Assembly (NCBI RefSeq): GCF_007991635.1
Contig: NZ_BJYS01000022.1
Span: 60,323 to 124,322 of the forward strand
Length of the DNA stretch: 64,000 nt
Origin: Adhaeribacter aerolatus
GTDB lineage: Bacteria > Bacteroidota > Bacteroidia > Cytophagales > Hymenobacteraceae
Reading direction: 5' to 3'
The notes beneath the pieces were generated by a model that had not been told where the DNA came from, made no database searches, and saw nothing but the letters and a program-made list of their open reading frames with translations. A program made the position numbers and the translations under genes. Within the stretch, counting starts at the first letter, position 1; each line of letters begins with the position of its first letter. Below are positions 63,672 to 64,000 of the stretch, one piece after another.

Positions 63672-64000
63672 CTAAAGCGATTTATTCTTTAATATCATTG
63701 TCCAATTTAACGTATCCGGAAAGGGAAGATTAAACTTTTCAAAATCATCTGGTAACACAAGCATTTCATTCTTAACAGCATTAATGCTATCAAACACTAC
63801 TGGAAGCTTTTTATCTTTAAACTTATCTGCAACAGAGCTACTTATTAATTTTTTAGTATCCCCTTTATATTCTTTACCATTGTAAGTAAAAGAATATTTA
63901 ATTTGTAATCCCCCTCTGTAACCTGAGCTAACATTATAAATTAATCCAGGGGTAACTTTTAAATTTCTTCTTATAGATCCTCGTTCTAAATATTTCCTTA
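63672..64000 (-). CDS. unrecognised protein, C-terminal part, cut by the window end
   Basis: About 108 codons read leftwards and end with TAG at 63672-63674; the start lies beyond the window. The visible peptide includes RKYLERGSIRRNLKV, VSSGYRGGLQIKYSFTYNG, and a terminal DTLNWTMILKNKSL. It reads without stops. It is markedly AT-rich compared with neighbouring genes, which could mean recent transfer or an unusual small envelope protein. No family recognised. Confidence 0.7.
   Translation of the reverse strand, partial: RKYLERGSIRRNLKVTPGLIYNVSSGYRGGLQIKYSFTYNGKEYKGDTKKLISSSVADKFKDKKLPVVFDSINAVKNEMLVLPDDFEKFNLPFPDTLNWTMILKNKSL

Noticed and set aside
1..64000. tRNA, rRNA, CRISPR array, insertion sequence or prophage
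   Set aside because: Read by eye on both strands I saw no cloverleaf-like conserved T-loop, no regularly spaced repeats, and no transposase or phage protein. A tRNA scan would settle the tRNA point.

Overview
The window looks like chromosomal DNA from the phylum Bacteroidota, most likely order Cytophagales near the Hymenobacteraceae (Adhaeribacter, Pontibacter or Rufibacter type). The order follows from a SusC/SusD pair, a type IX secretion protein (PorZ), a GH92 glycosidase, many lipoproteins, few Shine-Dalgarno sequences and TAnnTTTG-like promoter elements. The genus is a guess. I found no rRNA, tRNA, CRISPR array, insertion sequence or prophage.

Layout. 1-6 kb: a NIPSNAP-repeat lipoprotein, then four genes of the ebo cluster (eboA, a TatD-like hydrolase, the UbiA-like eboC, and an eboD-type dehydroquinate-synthase homologue). 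No eboE or eboF follows; instead there are about 700 gene-free bases with palindromes. 6-16 kb: alpha/beta hydrolase, dxs, scpA, a flippase-like membrane protein, ndk, nrnA, and four consecutive FKBP-type prolyl isomerases, three of them lipoproteins. 16-21 kb: recO, porZ, tdk, a 2Fe-2S ferredoxin and an unrecognised divergent gene. 21-29.5 kb: the cell-shape block mreB-mreC-mreD-mrdA-rodA, read leftwards, preceded by purN and purH. 29.7-35.7 kb: a PHP-like metallohydrolase, a beta-barrel protein, a UbiA prenyltransferase, a cold-shock protein, a KdsC-like phosphatase, and an IscX/ferredoxin pair.

35.9-50.7 kb is the main accessory region: a vanadium-haloperoxidase/PAP2-type lipoprotein facing a leftward series of GH92 glycosidase, SusC, SusD, a 1187-residue VCBS/UnbV lipoprotein, and an FG-GAP lipoprotein with a c-type heme motif. 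Three TTGTA-Nx-TACAA palindromes lie upstream of susC, and a terminator-like hairpin separates susD from the VCBS genes. 51-64 kb: glycosyltransferase, MsbA-like ABC transporter, coiled-coil membrane protein with overlapping gmhA, YifB/ComM ATPase, DUF885 lipoprotein, PagL-like lipid A deacylase, two tandem porin-like paralogues, an M20 dipeptidase, and the AT-rich C-terminal part of an unrecognised gene cut by the window end.

Most genes are core housekeeping. The two loci most likely to hold under-described biology are the shortened ebo cluster and the SusCD / VCBS-UnbV / heme FG-GAP / haloperoxidase neighbourhood, which suggests a surface uptake and redox system.
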